From assembly GCA_021780075.1 (NCBI GenBank), contig JAJXZL010000035.1:49205-113204 (forward strand): a stretch of 64,000 nucleotides of DNA, written 5' to 3'. Below the pieces are notes generated by a model, which saw only the letters and a program-made list of their open reading frames with translations, was not told the DNA's origin and made no database searches. Of this stretch, positions 8,534 through 16,759 are shown piece after piece. How positions within the stretch are numbered: position 1 is the stretch's first letter; every line of letters begins with the position of its first letter. Source of the stretch: Acidobacteriota bacterium (GTDB taxonomy: Bacteria; Acidobacteriota; Terriglobia; Terriglobales; Acidobacteriaceae). A program made the position numbers and the translations under genes.

Positions 8534-9505
8534 TTACTTCGTCCGTCCCTTTCCCCCCGTAGGACGAGCCGAGAGGATCTTGATCTTCAGTGAAGAAGAG
8601 TAGTCGTCAAAGTTCACCGTGGTAATGGACGAGGAGACATCCGCTACTCCGATGATCTTTGCATTCCGCGTAATAGTGGTGTCGCCTGTATTCTCGTCCA
8701 GCTTGAAGGTGATAAGCCAGTCGCCAGCTTTCGAGGCATCTGTCTCAACGGTACAACTGCCGAGATCCCAGATGTAGCCGTAGATCAAGGATCCTACGAC
8801 ATTGATTTCAGCGGCATAGTTTCCAGGACCGTCTGCCGCAGCCTCGTAAACGGCCTTGTTCACGTTGCATCCATACGTCGTGTTGGGCGCGCCATTACTG
8901 TCGAGCTTTTGAATCATCAAGCGCGCCGTTCTGGAGTACACTGTGGCGCCTAACATCTCCTCGGCAACACCTGTAGTCCCCACAATCTCACTCCGGCGAG
9001 AGCCAAGCAAAGATGCCATGGGATAACCCGTCATGGATGTCTCTGTCGTGAGCGGCTTGCGCAGTACCGTCTCCACGCGAATGGGTTGCGAAGCCGTCCA
9101 ACTCTGGCTGATCAGGTTGTCGCCCCAGTCCACCTGAACTTCTTCAGGGGCACTGCCGCCAACTCTCCACTCTGCGCGCCAGGTGTTCTCCGTGTTCTGC
9201 GCATAGTAGTCCGGGTTGGCTGCATAGGGCACGACAAACCACGGAAAGCTCTCATAGATTTCTCCCGCGAGCGGCCGCAGCCCTGTGTTATCGGCCGGCT
9301 CTGGTGGAGTGTTCCAGTCCAGGCCTGAGAGCGTGAGGCCGGTGAGGCCATACCCCTCCGCAAAGACCACGGGGTAAGACAGGTTGTTTCCATAGCCGGT
9401 GGTTTCGCCTCCGCCTCCACTCTTCCCTTTGCCCTGGGCGAGCGCGGCCGTGGCGCAAGCGAGGCCTAACACCAGAACGAACAGCAAGGTCATCTTGACT
9501 TTCAT
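8534..9505 (-). CDS. Secreted protein of unknown function
   Basis: This 323-residue protein begins with a clear signal peptide (FVLVLGLACATAALAQG). A short GKGKSGGGG segment follows, then a soluble body with no catalytic motif I recognise (NNLSYPVVFAEGYGLTG, LTGYPMASLLGSRRSEIVG, WDLGSCTVETDASKAGDWLITFKLDEN). The last residues are basic (RPTGGKGRTK). A GAAGGAGC ribosome binding site (complement of gctccttc at 9512-9519) supports the start. The body has no Cys-rich or metal motif, so it may be an adhesin-like or matrix protein, but this is open. Confidence 0.75.
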   Translation of the reverse strand: MKVKMTLLFVLVLGLACATAALAQGKGKSGGGGETTGYGNNLSYPVVFAEGYGLTGLTLSGLDWNTPPEPADNTGLRPLAGEIYESFPWFVVPYAANPDYYAQNTENTWRAEWRVGGSAPEEVQVDWGDNLISQSWTASQPIRVETVLRKPLTTETSMTGYPMASLLGSRRSEIVGTTGVAEEMLGATVYSRTARLMIQKLDSNGAPNTTYGCNVNKAVYEAAADGPGNYAAEINVVGSLIYGYIWDLGSCTVETDASKAGDWLITFKLDENTGDTTITRNAKIIGVADVSSSITTVNFDDYSSSLKIKILSARPTGGKGRTK

Positions 9506-9818
9506 AAGAAAGCTCCTTCCTGCTGCAGATCTCCGGCTGCCCGCTTTTCAGCCAGGCACAAGAGTTTGGCACCTTTCCTATGCAGGAAATGTGATATGTG
9601 TCATGTCGCCTTGTGATCCAGACACAAGCCACAGCCACTCGCATGCCCATCAAATGGATGCACGCAGCAAGCCCGCAAGTGAAACCGGATTCGGGAAGAT
9701 CAATAGGACCGAGGGTTCATCAACAGCGCGTCAACAAGCGCGTTTGCAGCAGATCGTTGGCCCGCCTCGCAGGTGGTCCGCGGAAGGACAAATGAGCTAT
9801 GTCACCGGGCGCCCGGTT
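9506..9818. other. Intergenic region upstream of the secreted protein gene
   Basis: About 310 bases hold the leader of the minus-strand secreted protein gene (9505) and the 3' flank of the small membrane protein gene. A short imperfect dyad is visible around 9577-9605 (ATGCAGGAAATGTGATATGT region). No ORF with coding character is seen. Confidence 0.4.
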
Positions 9819-10106
9819 CTATGTGAGGAAGAATACCGCCGCAAACGAAGCCAGCGCCGCACCCGCCTGCAATGTCAGGATGGTCAAGGTCTGTCGGGGA
9901 ACGCGCGGCAGCCACTTCGCCGCGAAGAAGCAGATCAGCGGCACCTGCGCCACCATCAGAATCTGCCAGATGTGCGCTGCGGCTCCCTCATCGGCCTCGT
10001 GCGCGGTCCCGTAAATCGCCGCATGACCCAGCACCACGGCCAGTCCCGCCAGCGACATCGCAATCGGCAGCGCCGCGCTCGGCTTCTTCAGCAATGTGGC
10101 ATTCAT
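9819..10106 (-). CDS. Small membrane protein
   Basis: This 95-residue protein has three hydrophobic segments (ALPIAMSLAGLAVVLGHAAIYG; IWQILMVAQVPLICFFAAKWL; TILTLQAGAALASFAAVFFLT), separated by an acidic loop with two His (TAHEADEGAAAH). GGAGG lies six bases before the ATG, which makes the start secure. It lies about 110 bases downstream of gcvT on the same strand. The family is unknown to me. Confidence 0.75.
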   Translation of the reverse strand: MNATLLKKPSAALPIAMSLAGLAVVLGHAAIYGTAHEADEGAAAHIWQILMVAQVPLICFFAAKWLPRVPRQTLTILTLQAGAALASFAAVFFLT

Positions 10107-10215
10107 GGCAACCTCCGGGGAAAAACATGCCGCTCAAGCCCGCCCGAGCGTGAACCCTTTGTATCAATTCCGGCGCAGCCTTGTCACCTTGCCGACCCGC
10201 TCACCTGCCGCAGCC

Positions 10216-11370
10216 TTACTTCCTGGCCCGCTTGTAAAACGGCAGCGGCACCTGCTTCGCGCGCACGCGATTTCCGCGCACCTCCACCAGCACATCCTCG
10301 CCGCTGGCAGCCACCGCTGCGGGCACCATCGCACACGCAATGTTGGTCTTAAGGAACGGCGCAGGCGAACCCGACGTAATTGCCCCGATGCGTTCTCCAG
10401 CCAAAGACAACACGGAGTACCCGTCCCGCGCAATCCCGCGCTCCACCATCTCCAGACCCACAATCCTGCGCTTCGGCCCGTCGGCCGCCTGCACTGCCAG
10501 CAGCGCATCGCGTCCAATAAACTCTCCCTTGTCCAGCTTCAGCCAGCGCTCCAGCCCCGCCTCCAGCACGTTGATTTCGTCAGAAATCTCATGCCCATAC
10601 AGGCTCATGCCCGCCTCCAGCCGCAGCGTGTTCCGCGCGCCCAGCCCGCACGGCCTGATGCCAAACTCCGCGCCCGCCTCCAGCAGCGCCTCCCACATCT
10701 TCACGGTGGTCGCCTCGTCCGACGGGGTGTACACCTCAAAGCCGTCCTCGCCGCTGTAGCCCGTGCGCGCAATCAGCACATTGTGAATGCCCGCCACCTG
10801 CCCCCACGTGAACCAGTAGTTCTTGATCGCGCCAAGGTCCACCTTGGTCAGCTTCTGCAGCGTCTCCAGCGCGCGCGGTCCCTGCACCGCAAGCTGCGAG
10901 TAGTAGCTGGAGTAGTCGCTCAGGTGGATGCCCGGCCACCCGCCCACCTGCTGCCGGATCCACGCAAAGTCCTTGTCCTTCGTCCCTGCATTCACCACCA
11001 GCAGATAGTCGTTCTCGCCCAGCCGGTGCACCAGGATGTCGTCCACAAACGTCCCCTGCGGCGTCAGCAGCGCGGAGTAGTGCGCCTGCCCATCCTTCAG
11101 CCGCGAGGCATCGTTCATCGTGATCTGCTGCACGGCTGCCAGCGACCCCGGCCCGCGAAACTGAATCTCGCCCATGTGGCTTACGTCGAAAAGCCCCACA
11201 CCCGTCCGCACCGCCATGTGCTCGGCAATCAGTCCGCCGCCGGGGCCGGGATACTCCACCGGCATATCCCACCCGCCAAAATCCACCATCTTGGCCTTCA
11301 GCGCGCGATGCGTCGCATTCAGGGCGGTTTTCTTCAGCGTTTCGGCAGCGGGTGCGACAGGTGTGCTCAT
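10216..11370 (-). CDS. gcvT: Aminomethyltransferase (glycine cleavage T protein)
   Basis: GcvT takes the aminomethyl group from the lipoyl arm of GcvH, releasing ammonia and passing the C1 unit to tetrahydrofolate. The 384-residue length is normal. Signature stretches are VDFGGWDMPVEYPG, LFDVSHMGEIQ, NDASRLKDGQAHYSALLTPQGTFVDD, RTGYSGEDGFEVYTP and the C-terminal barrel with EVRGNRVRAKQVPLPFYKR. gcvH and gcvP are not in the window, so the system is encoded in separate loci. The AAGGAACACTG sequence just before the ATG may act as the ribosome binding site. I looked for a glycine riboswitch but the 47-base gap to the divergent gene is too short. Confidence 0.95.
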   Translation of the reverse strand: MSTPVAPAAETLKKTALNATHRALKAKMVDFGGWDMPVEYPGPGGGLIAEHMAVRTGVGLFDVSHMGEIQFRGPGSLAAVQQITMNDASRLKDGQAHYSALLTPQGTFVDDILVHRLGENDYLLVVNAGTKDKDFAWIRQQVGGWPGIHLSDYSSYYSQLAVQGPRALETLQKLTKVDLGAIKNYWFTWGQVAGIHNVLIARTGYSGEDGFEVYTPSDEATTVKMWEALLEAGAEFGIRPCGLGARNTLRLEAGMSLYGHEISDEINVLEAGLERWLKLDKGEFIGRDALLAVQAADGPKRRIVGLEMVERGIARDGYSVLSLAGERIGAITSGSPAPFLKTNIACAMVPAAVAASGEDVLVEVRGNRVRAKQVPLPFYKRARK

Positions 11371-11417
11371 CAGTGTTCCTTTCAGGCGTTGTTACGGTAC
11401 CCTGTTAACGATAGGGA

Positions 11418-12077
11418 TTGGGCCGCCGCGGGGTCAAACCTGCGCCCTCCCGCTCCAGGACGGCACGTTTGCACTGGCGCAAGATCATTCCGTGGTCGAT
11501 GGTGGGCTTTCGAGCCCTCCTCGGGCCTGCAATGGCAGGCGCAGCATGGGGGATGACAGCACCCGAATCCTGGCTGGGAGCGATGATCGCCGCCGGCCTT
11601 GCCTCCGATGTGTACGACGGCATTCTCGCCCGGCGCTGGCAAACAGACACTTCCGCCCTCCGCGTGGCAGACTCTGCCGCCGACACCGTCTTCTACCTCG
11701 GCGTGCTCGCGGCCATCGTCGAGCGCCACTGGCCTGCCTTGCACGAGCGCCTCTGGCTTCTTGCCGCGCTTCTTGTCCTCGAGGCCCTTCGAATCCTTTT
11801 TGATTGGATGAAATTTCGCCGCATGGCCAGCTATCACTCGTACGCCGCCAAAGCATGGGGCCTGCTCCTGGCTGCTGCCACCATTGCGCTGCTCTGCTTC
11901 AACCGCGCGCCATGGCTCATGACCGCAGCGCTGGTCTGGGGCATCCTCTGTGACATGGAAGGGCTGGCCATGTCTGCCTTGTTGCCGCACTGGACACACG
12001 ACGTTAAATCTCTCCGCCGCGCCCTCGAATTACGCCGTCAATTCCCCGCACAAGTTTTGCAAGTAAACGATCAATGA
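11418..12077 (+). CDS. CDP-alcohol phosphatidyltransferase-like membrane protein
   Basis: The family joins a CDP-linked lipid to an alcohol, making phospholipids. The 219-residue protein has about six hydrophobic segments and a version of the family motif DxxDGxxARx8GxxxDxxxD at residues ~64-89: DVYDGILAR followed by RWQTDTSALRVADSAAD. The four Asp are kept, but the conserved Gly is Leu. The start is uncertain. The listed TTG gives a basic N-terminus; an ATG at the MVGFRALLG segment (11499) is an alternative. It is divergent from gcvT with a 47-base gap. The substrate cannot be inferred. Confidence 0.75.
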   Translation: MGRRGVKPAPSRSRTARLHWRKIIPWSMVGFRALLGPAMAGAAWGMTAPESWLGAMIAAGLASDVYDGILARRWQTDTSALRVADSAADTVFYLGVLAAIVERHWPALHERLWLLAALLVLEALRILFDWMKFRRMASYHSYAAKAWGLLLAAATIALLCFNRAPWLMTAALVWGILCDMEGLAMSALLPHWTHDVKSLRRALELRRQFPAQVLQVNDQ

Positions 12078-12105
12078 GCCTCTAACGATTCAAAAGGAAA
12101 AGACG

Positions 12106-12279
12106 ATGGACAAGATCAGGGGGATTGTATTGGTTGTGCTTGGCATCCTGGCGCTCTATCACGGCTCGACCATGCACCCCAGCCACTCCGCCATCCTGGC
12201 CTATGCCCTGGGAGGGTTCTCCATTGCCATCGGCATCTGGCGGCTGTCCCAGAAGCCACCGCCGCGCCAGCACCCATAA
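12106..12279 (+). CDS. Very small two-segment membrane protein (57 aa)
   Basis: The 57-residue reading frame starts MDKIRGIVLVVLGILALY and has a second hydrophobic stretch (AILAYALGGFSIAIGIW), with a Pro/basic tail ending RQHP. AAAGGAAAAGACG directly precedes the ATG, a good ribosome binding site. It starts 29 bases after the phosphatidyltransferase-like gene and is probably co-transcribed with it. This organisation resembles small DUF3185-like membrane proteins, but I cannot confirm a family. Confidence 0.65.
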   Translation: MDKIRGIVLVVLGILALYHGSTMHPSHSAILAYALGGFSIAIGIWRLSQKPPPRQHP

Positions 12280-12302
12280 AAACCCGGCTCCGCAGCTCGC
12301 CG

Positions 12303-12668
12303 TTATCGGCGCCGTGCGCGCCAGAATGAACTGATCGTTAGATAAAGGAAGAGGGCAATCAGACACGCTGCCACCACAAACTTCGCGTGGTCCGGCCCGT
12401 GTTCTGCGCTGGCTCGGGTCCGCCACAGCGACTGCCCGAAGATCAGCACAAACATAAAGAAAAAAACCCCAGACACCTCAAGCCACAAAATGCTCCCCAC
12501 GCGGGCAAAGGGCCGCAAAAAGCCCCGCACGCCCTGCGCAAGTCCTTTGGTTGCACTGCCCGTCACCCGGCCTGCACTCCGGCCCACGGGCGCGCTCGCT
12601 GCTGGCACAGGCTCGGCGCTGGCTGTCAGGCGCTCGCTGGCCAGGCGCCACGCTACGCGTACGCTCAT
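12303..12668 (-). CDS. Membrane protein with two C-terminal segments
   Basis: From the ATG at 12668 the product is 121 residues. The first ~60 residues are Ala/Gly/Arg-rich and amphipathic (ASERLTASAEPVPAASAPVG; TGSATKGLAQGVRGFLRPFA). Two membrane segments follow (ILWLEVSGVFFFMFVLIFG; AKFVVAACLIALFLYLTIS). The frame stays open upstream, and a GTG at 12701 would add 11 residues. No ribosome binding site favours either. I recognise no family; the C-terminal half is clearly protein-like. Confidence 0.6.
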   Translation of the reverse strand: MSVRVAWRLASERLTASAEPVPAASAPVGRSAGRVTGSATKGLAQGVRGFLRPFARVGSILWLEVSGVFFFMFVLIFGQSLWRTRASAEHGPDHAKFVVAACLIALFLYLTISSFWRARRR

Positions 12669-12846
12669 GCCCAGCACTCGTCCAATGGTTTGTGGTCTCA
12701 CTTCAAATAGGATGGTATCAGCGGCGGTTCCTGCCCTGCTTTGCACAGTTTTTGGGCAGCAGCAGGTTGCCCCCAGCGCGCTGCGGAAGTAAGGTATATG
12801 AAACCAACGCAGCGACTCACGCCGGCCGCTGCCCCGGAGGCATGCT

Positions 12847-13149
12847 TTGACATCCCGCCTGCGCGAACTCATTCAGCAATTGGGAGAAGCGATCCATGAG
12901 TCGGTCATCGAGAGCGAGCAGATTGCCGGCGTTGTGCAGGATATCCGCAAGCACGGTTTCGATGTACTCCTGATGCTCGAGGCCACCATCGGCCTCAACG
13001 AGGTCACGGCCAAGGATGCCGGCGATTCCGGTGCAGAGTCCAGCGGCGAGGAGGGCCCGTTCACCCAGAATGACCTCCACTTCCTCCGCTCCCTGCGCAT
13101 CTCCGTCGAGGGCGACACAGACGGCGACGGAGAGCCGCAGGCCGAATAA
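12847..13149 (+). CDS. Small acidic protein of unknown function
   Basis: This 100-residue protein has two predicted helices (RLRELIQQLGEAIHESVIES; GVVQDIRKHGFDVLLMLEATIGL) and an acidic, glycine-rich tail. The start is TTG at 12847, decided by GGAGG at 12835-12839 seven bases upstream; the nearby ATG is out of frame and stops at once. No family is recognised. It lies 5' of the phosphatase cluster on the same strand, separated from it by about 150 bases containing a decayed Rieske tail. Confidence 0.6.
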   Translation: MTSRLRELIQQLGEAIHESVIESEQIAGVVQDIRKHGFDVLLMLEATIGLNEVTAKDAGDSGAESSGEEGPFTQNDLHFLRSLRISVEGDTDGDGEPQAE

Positions 13150-13158
13150 GCCTCCTGC

Positions 13159-13280
13159 TCAGCTCCGCCAGTGCAGCTCCACCGGCCCGTCCATCGGATG
13201 ACTGCGTGCCACAGCTCCCACCTTCGAGCGCTGGCACTCTGAGAGCGCGCAGATTAGCATCGGCAGGCTGCTCGTCCTTG
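13159..13280 (-). pseudogene. Decayed 3' end of a Rieske oxygenase gene
   Basis: Reading minus from about 13275, the sequence encodes a C-terminus ending HPMDGPVELHWRS then a stop. This matches the end of the intact Rieske protein at 18716-19810 (HPMDGPAELHWRS). Forty bases (13161-13200 against 18718-18757) differ at only five or six positions, almost all silent. Similarity continues weakly upstream (SLPMLI against SLMLI, with a gap). No Rieske cluster or oxygenase core is left, so this is a remnant, not a gene. Confidence 0.55.
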
Positions 13281-13299
13281 TCATACAATCGGCAATTGC

Positions 13300-13440
13300 A
13301 TGAAGAAGCTTCCCCTTCCGCTCGTGCAGTTCGTGCTGCTCGCCGTGTGCGCCTGCGGCTTGGTGCGCGCGCGGCGCCTCCGCGGGGCAACGTGTGACGT
13401 GCCGCTCAGGCCCGCGCTCAAAAGGATGGTGCTCGCATGA
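13300..13440 (+). CDS. Possible 46-aa leader-like peptide ahead of phosphatase cluster
   Basis: A short frame encodes MKKLPLPLVQFVLLAVCACGLVRA followed by a basic tail. It looks like a signal peptide or a one-segment membrane peptide. Its stop overlaps the start of the first phosphatase gene by four bases (ATGA), the same arrangement as between the phosphatase genes. TACAAT lies ten bases before its ATG. It could be a translated coupling peptide or the decayed front of a further paralogue, whose signal peptides (MKRFTLLIVLTLAFCAGLHA) look similar. Confidence 0.4.
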   Translation: MKKLPLPLVQFVLLAVCACGLVRARRLRGATCDVPLRPALKRMVLA

Positions 13441-14816
13441 CAACAGCACTTATCCTGGCCGCATCCGTGCCCCTCCTGCACCAGCTATTCACGCCCTTAT
13501 CGCTCGCCGAGCAGTATCAACACACCCCGAATCTGCTCCTTGCAGTCCTGCTCGGCTGCTTGGCGACGGCATACCTCGCTTTGTGGCGTGCGGCACCCGA
13601 TTTTCGCATTTTTCGAGATATGGGCATCTTTATTGCCCTCGTTGCCGTGGATAATTTTTCGCCCTACTTCGGGGTCCACGGTTCCACATGGACGGTGCGA
13701 GCCATCACCGTCCCTGTGCTCGTTGAGATTGCTGCCGAAGCAATGCGAATCCAGAAACGCCGGTGGACGCGGACCTTTTGGCCCATCTATGGGTTTGCAG
13801 CGGTTGCCGGCTGGTCCCCCGCGATGGTCTTTGTGCGCGAGTGGCCCATTGTTTTCTCTGATATCGCTCTCTTCATTCTGGTCGTCCAGGGATTCCGCCA
13901 GGGCAAAACCACGAACAGGTCGATTGCCTGCGTCTTCCTCGGCTACTTCCTGGTGCGTATGCCGCTCTCAACCAGCTTCCAACACCTTACGGGCATCGGA
14001 GGGGCCATCAACCTGGGTGGCTGGGTCTGGCCCTACCCAGTCTTCGTCGTGATCTTGCTGGGCTCCGTCATCCTTGCCGTCATCGTGCGGGATCTCATTC
14101 GCGACCGCCGCGAGAAGATGCGCATGGAGGCGGAACTCGCTGCTGGCCGCGCCGTGCAGCAGGTCCTCATTCCCGAGCAAACGCCCGTTGTCCCCGGCTT
14201 CCACATCGACTCGGTCTACAAGCCCTACGGAGAAGTAGGCGGCGACTTTTTTCAGATTCTTCCCCGTTCGGATAGCAGCGTGTTGATCGCCATCGGAGAC
14301 GTCAGCGGCAAGGGCATGCCCGCCGCCATGATGGTCTCGCTGCTCGTCGGCGCCCTCAACGCGCTCGCTGAAACCACCACCAGCCCCGCGCAGCTTCTCG
14401 CCGGCCTTAATCGCCGCATCCTCGGCCGCAACCACGGAGGCTTTACCACCTGCCTCATCCTGCATGCCAACCCCAGCGGCACATGCACCGCCGCCAATGC
14501 CGGACACATCCCGCCCTATCTCAACGGAGAACCGCTGGCCTGCGAGAATAATCTGCCTCTCGGCCTGGTGGCGGAAACCTCCTACTGCGAATTCACATTT
14601 CGGGCAAGCGACAGCGACCGCATCACTCTCTTCACAGACGGCGTCATCGAGGCCGCCAACGCCAGGCGTGAACTCTTCGGCTTCGAACGCACGGAGCAGA
14701 TCATCCATCAGCCCGCTGCCGCCATCGCCGACGCCGCCCAGCGCTGGGGCCAGGAAGACGACATCACCGTGCTTACCGTCGCGTTGACTGCCCACCAGCA
14801 GGAGGCCACCGCATGA
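13437..14816 (+). CDS. Membrane SpoIIE-type PP2C serine phosphatase (first of three)
   Basis: The 459-residue protein has about seven hydrophobic segments in its first ~220 residues, then a short helix (MRMEAELAAGRAVQQVLIP) leading into a SpoIIE/PP2C phosphatase domain. The metal-binding acids are all present: EVGGDFF, IGDVSGKGMPAAM, LFTDGVIEA and GQEDDITVL. The family dephosphorylates anti-anti-sigma-type or other Ser-phosphorylated proteins in response to a signal. Unlike its two neighbours it lacks a signal peptide and an extracellular domain. Its ATG overlaps a 46-codon frame, and its stop overlaps the next gene (ATGA). Confidence 0.9.
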   Translation: MTTALILAASVPLLHQLFTPLSLAEQYQHTPNLLLAVLLGCLATAYLALWRAAPDFRIFRDMGIFIALVAVDNFSPYFGVHGSTWTVRAITVPVLVEIAAEAMRIQKRRWTRTFWPIYGFAAVAGWSPAMVFVREWPIVFSDIALFILVVQGFRQGKTTNRSIACVFLGYFLVRMPLSTSFQHLTGIGGAINLGGWVWPYPVFVVILLGSVILAVIVRDLIRDRREKMRMEAELAAGRAVQQVLIPEQTPVVPGFHIDSVYKPYGEVGGDFFQILPRSDSSVLIAIGDVSGKGMPAAMMVSLLVGALNALAETTTSPAQLLAGLNRRILGRNHGGFTTCLILHANPSGTCTAANAGHIPPYLNGEPLACENNLPLGLVAETSYCEFTFRASDSDRITLFTDGVIEAANARRELFGFERTEQIIHQPAAAIADAAQRWGQEDDITVLTVALTAHQQEATA

Positions 14817-16759
14817 AAAGATTCACACTCCTCATCGTGCTGACGCTCGCCTTTTGCGCCGGCCTTCACGCGCAGACCTTCAGCCTGGAAACCGGGCGTC
14901 AGCCCGTCGCCTCCCTCGATGGCCTCTGGCGCTTCCACACAGGCGACAATCCTCAGTGGGCCAGTCCGAGTCTTGATGATTCCGCGTGGCCTTTGCTGCG
15001 CTCAGACAAAGACTGGGCTAGCCAGGGCTACAAAGGATACGGCGGATTCGCATGGTATCGGTTCCGCCTGGCAGTTCCTGCCGGGCTGGATGACGTCTCG
15101 CTGCTGTTGCCGCCGCTGATGACCAGCTACCAGGTCTTCGCGAATGGGAAACAAGTCGGGGGCTTCGGCGGGATGCCTCCCCATGGGGTGGCCTACCGCA
15201 CTCCGCCCGCGGCATATCGGCTGCACCTGGGACAATCCGCCGAGCCACGAGAAGTGACGATCGCTCTCCGCGTTTGGCATTGGCCGGGTTGGTCCAGTTA
15301 CTTCGGCGGAGGACCCAGGCAGGGTGGCTCTCTGGCTGGCCAATCGGTGCTGATCGACCAGCAGCTCCAATCCTTGAGGGATGCAAGCGTCCTCAGCAGC
15401 GGCGCCAGCTACTCGATGGGACTACTCGAACTCATCGCCGGAATCATGGCCTTCCTGTTGTTTTTCATCCGGCGCAGAGAAACCGAGTACCTCTGGTTCG
15501 CGCTCACTGAATTCACCGGCGCGATTACCTTTGGCCTCGAAGTCTACTCGCATTTCCACCCCGTTCCAGTCCTCAGCATCGACGAATTGAACGAGGTATT
15601 AGCAGTCATTGGCTCGTTGACCTACTTGCTTTTTCTTAAAAAGCTCCTGCGTGGGCGCAGGTCGCTTCTGTTCTACATGGCGATCGCGGCAGTCGTGATA
15701 CCCTTCCTGCTCTATAACATGTTGTTACTTCAGATTTCCCTCACTATCGGCGCTGTCGATATGGCCAACGCCGTGTGTCTGCTCGCGTTTTTGGTGTGGG
15801 TCTTTGATCTGCTGGTGCGCCAGGCTAAACAAGGTCTGCCGGATGCGCGACTCCTGTTAGCGCCCGTGTTGCTCTCTGCCGTGTGGAACCCTTTGCAGGG
15901 CGCGCTGTGGGCCGCTTTTCAGCTTGGATGGCTCAAGACTGATTTACACGATTTCGACCTGGTCATGCATCCCTTTCCCGTGTCTTTGGCAGTCTGCATC
16001 GAGATCCTGTTCCTCATCGCCATGCTGGCCATTCTCAGCAACCGCTTCATGCGCTCGCGGCGAGAAGAGCAGCGCATGATCAGTGAACTGGAGGCGGCCC
16101 GCAGCCTGCAGTCACTTCTCGTCCCTGCGGTGGCGCAGCAGACTCCGGGCTTTACCGTCGAAAGCGTCTATCTGCCCGCCAGTGAAGTTGGCGGGGATTT
16201 CTTCCATGTGCATTCCGCAAACGATGGCTCCTTGCTCATAGTGGTGGGCGACGTCAGTGGCAAAGGCCTGCAAGCCGCCATGACCGTCAGCGCCATCATC
16301 GGCGCGCTGCGCAGCGCCACATTCACCAGGCCCGCCGAAGTCATCGACAATCTCAATCGTGTACTCCACGGCCAGATCGCAGGCTTCGTCACCTGCTGCG
16401 CTGCGCTTATTTCTCCCCAGGGCAACATCACCATCGCCAACGCTGGCCATCTTTCCCCGTATCGCAACGGTAAGGAAATTGCCATCGATGCGGGACTGCC
16501 GATCGGCTTGTTACAGCACATCGACTGCAACGAATCGACCGCCCAACTCGGCATCGGCGACCGCCTCACATTCGTCTCCGACGGAGTGGTCGAGGCGCGC
16601 GATGCGAAAGGCGAACTCTTCGGCTTTGAGCGAACCGCCACCCTCGCCAGCCGCACTGCGGAGTTCATCGCAGAGGCCGCGCAGTCCTTCGGACAGGAAG
16701 ACGACATCACCGTGCTGTCGGTGACGCTGACGGCGGAACTGCAGGGGGCCACTGCATGA
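14813..16759 (+). CDS. 7TM-DISM-like sensor with SpoIIE PP2C phosphatase (second of three)
   Basis: The 648-residue protein has a signal peptide (cleavage near LHAQTF) and an extracellular jelly-roll resembling a glycoside-hydrolase family 2 sugar-binding module (SLDGLWRFHTGDNP, WYRFRLAVP; residues ~25-190). About seven membrane segments follow (~200-410), then a linker helix (EEQRMISELEAARSLQSLL) and a complete PP2C domain (EVGGDFF, VGDVSGKGLQAAM, FVSDGVVEA, GQEDDITVL). The layout suggests that ligand binding outside controls phosphatase activity inside. Both ends overlap neighbours by ATGA, so expression is coupled. Confidence 0.9.
   Translation: MKRFTLLIVLTLAFCAGLHAQTFSLETGRQPVASLDGLWRFHTGDNPQWASPSLDDSAWPLLRSDKDWASQGYKGYGGFAWYRFRLAVPAGLDDVSLLLPPLMTSYQVFANGKQVGGFGGMPPHGVAYRTPPAAYRLHLGQSAEPREVTIALRVWHWPGWSSYFGGGPRQGGSLAGQSVLIDQQLQSLRDASVLSSGASYSMGLLELIAGIMAFLLFFIRRRETEYLWFALTEFTGAITFGLEVYSHFHPVPVLSIDELNEVLAVIGSLTYLLFLKKLLRGRRSLLFYMAIAAVVIPFLLYNMLLLQISLTIGAVDMANAVCLLAFLVWVFDLLVRQAKQGLPDARLLLAPVLLSAVWNPLQGALWAAFQLGWLKTDLHDFDLVMHPFPVSLAVCIEILFLIAMLAILSNRFMRSRREEQRMISELEAARSLQSLLVPAVAQQTPGFTVESVYLPASEVGGDFFHVHSANDGSLLIVVGDVSGKGLQAAMTVSAIIGALRSATFTRPAEVIDNLNRVLHGQIAGFVTCCAALISPQGNITIANAGHLSPYRNGKEIAIDAGLPIGLLQHIDCNESTAQLGIGDRLTFVSDGVVEARDAKGELFGFERTATLASRTAEFIAEAAQSFGQEDDITVLSVTLTAELQGATA

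Noticed and set aside
11371..11417. Glycine riboswitch ahead of gcvT
   Set aside because: The gap is only 47 bases and lacks the conserved aptamer core.
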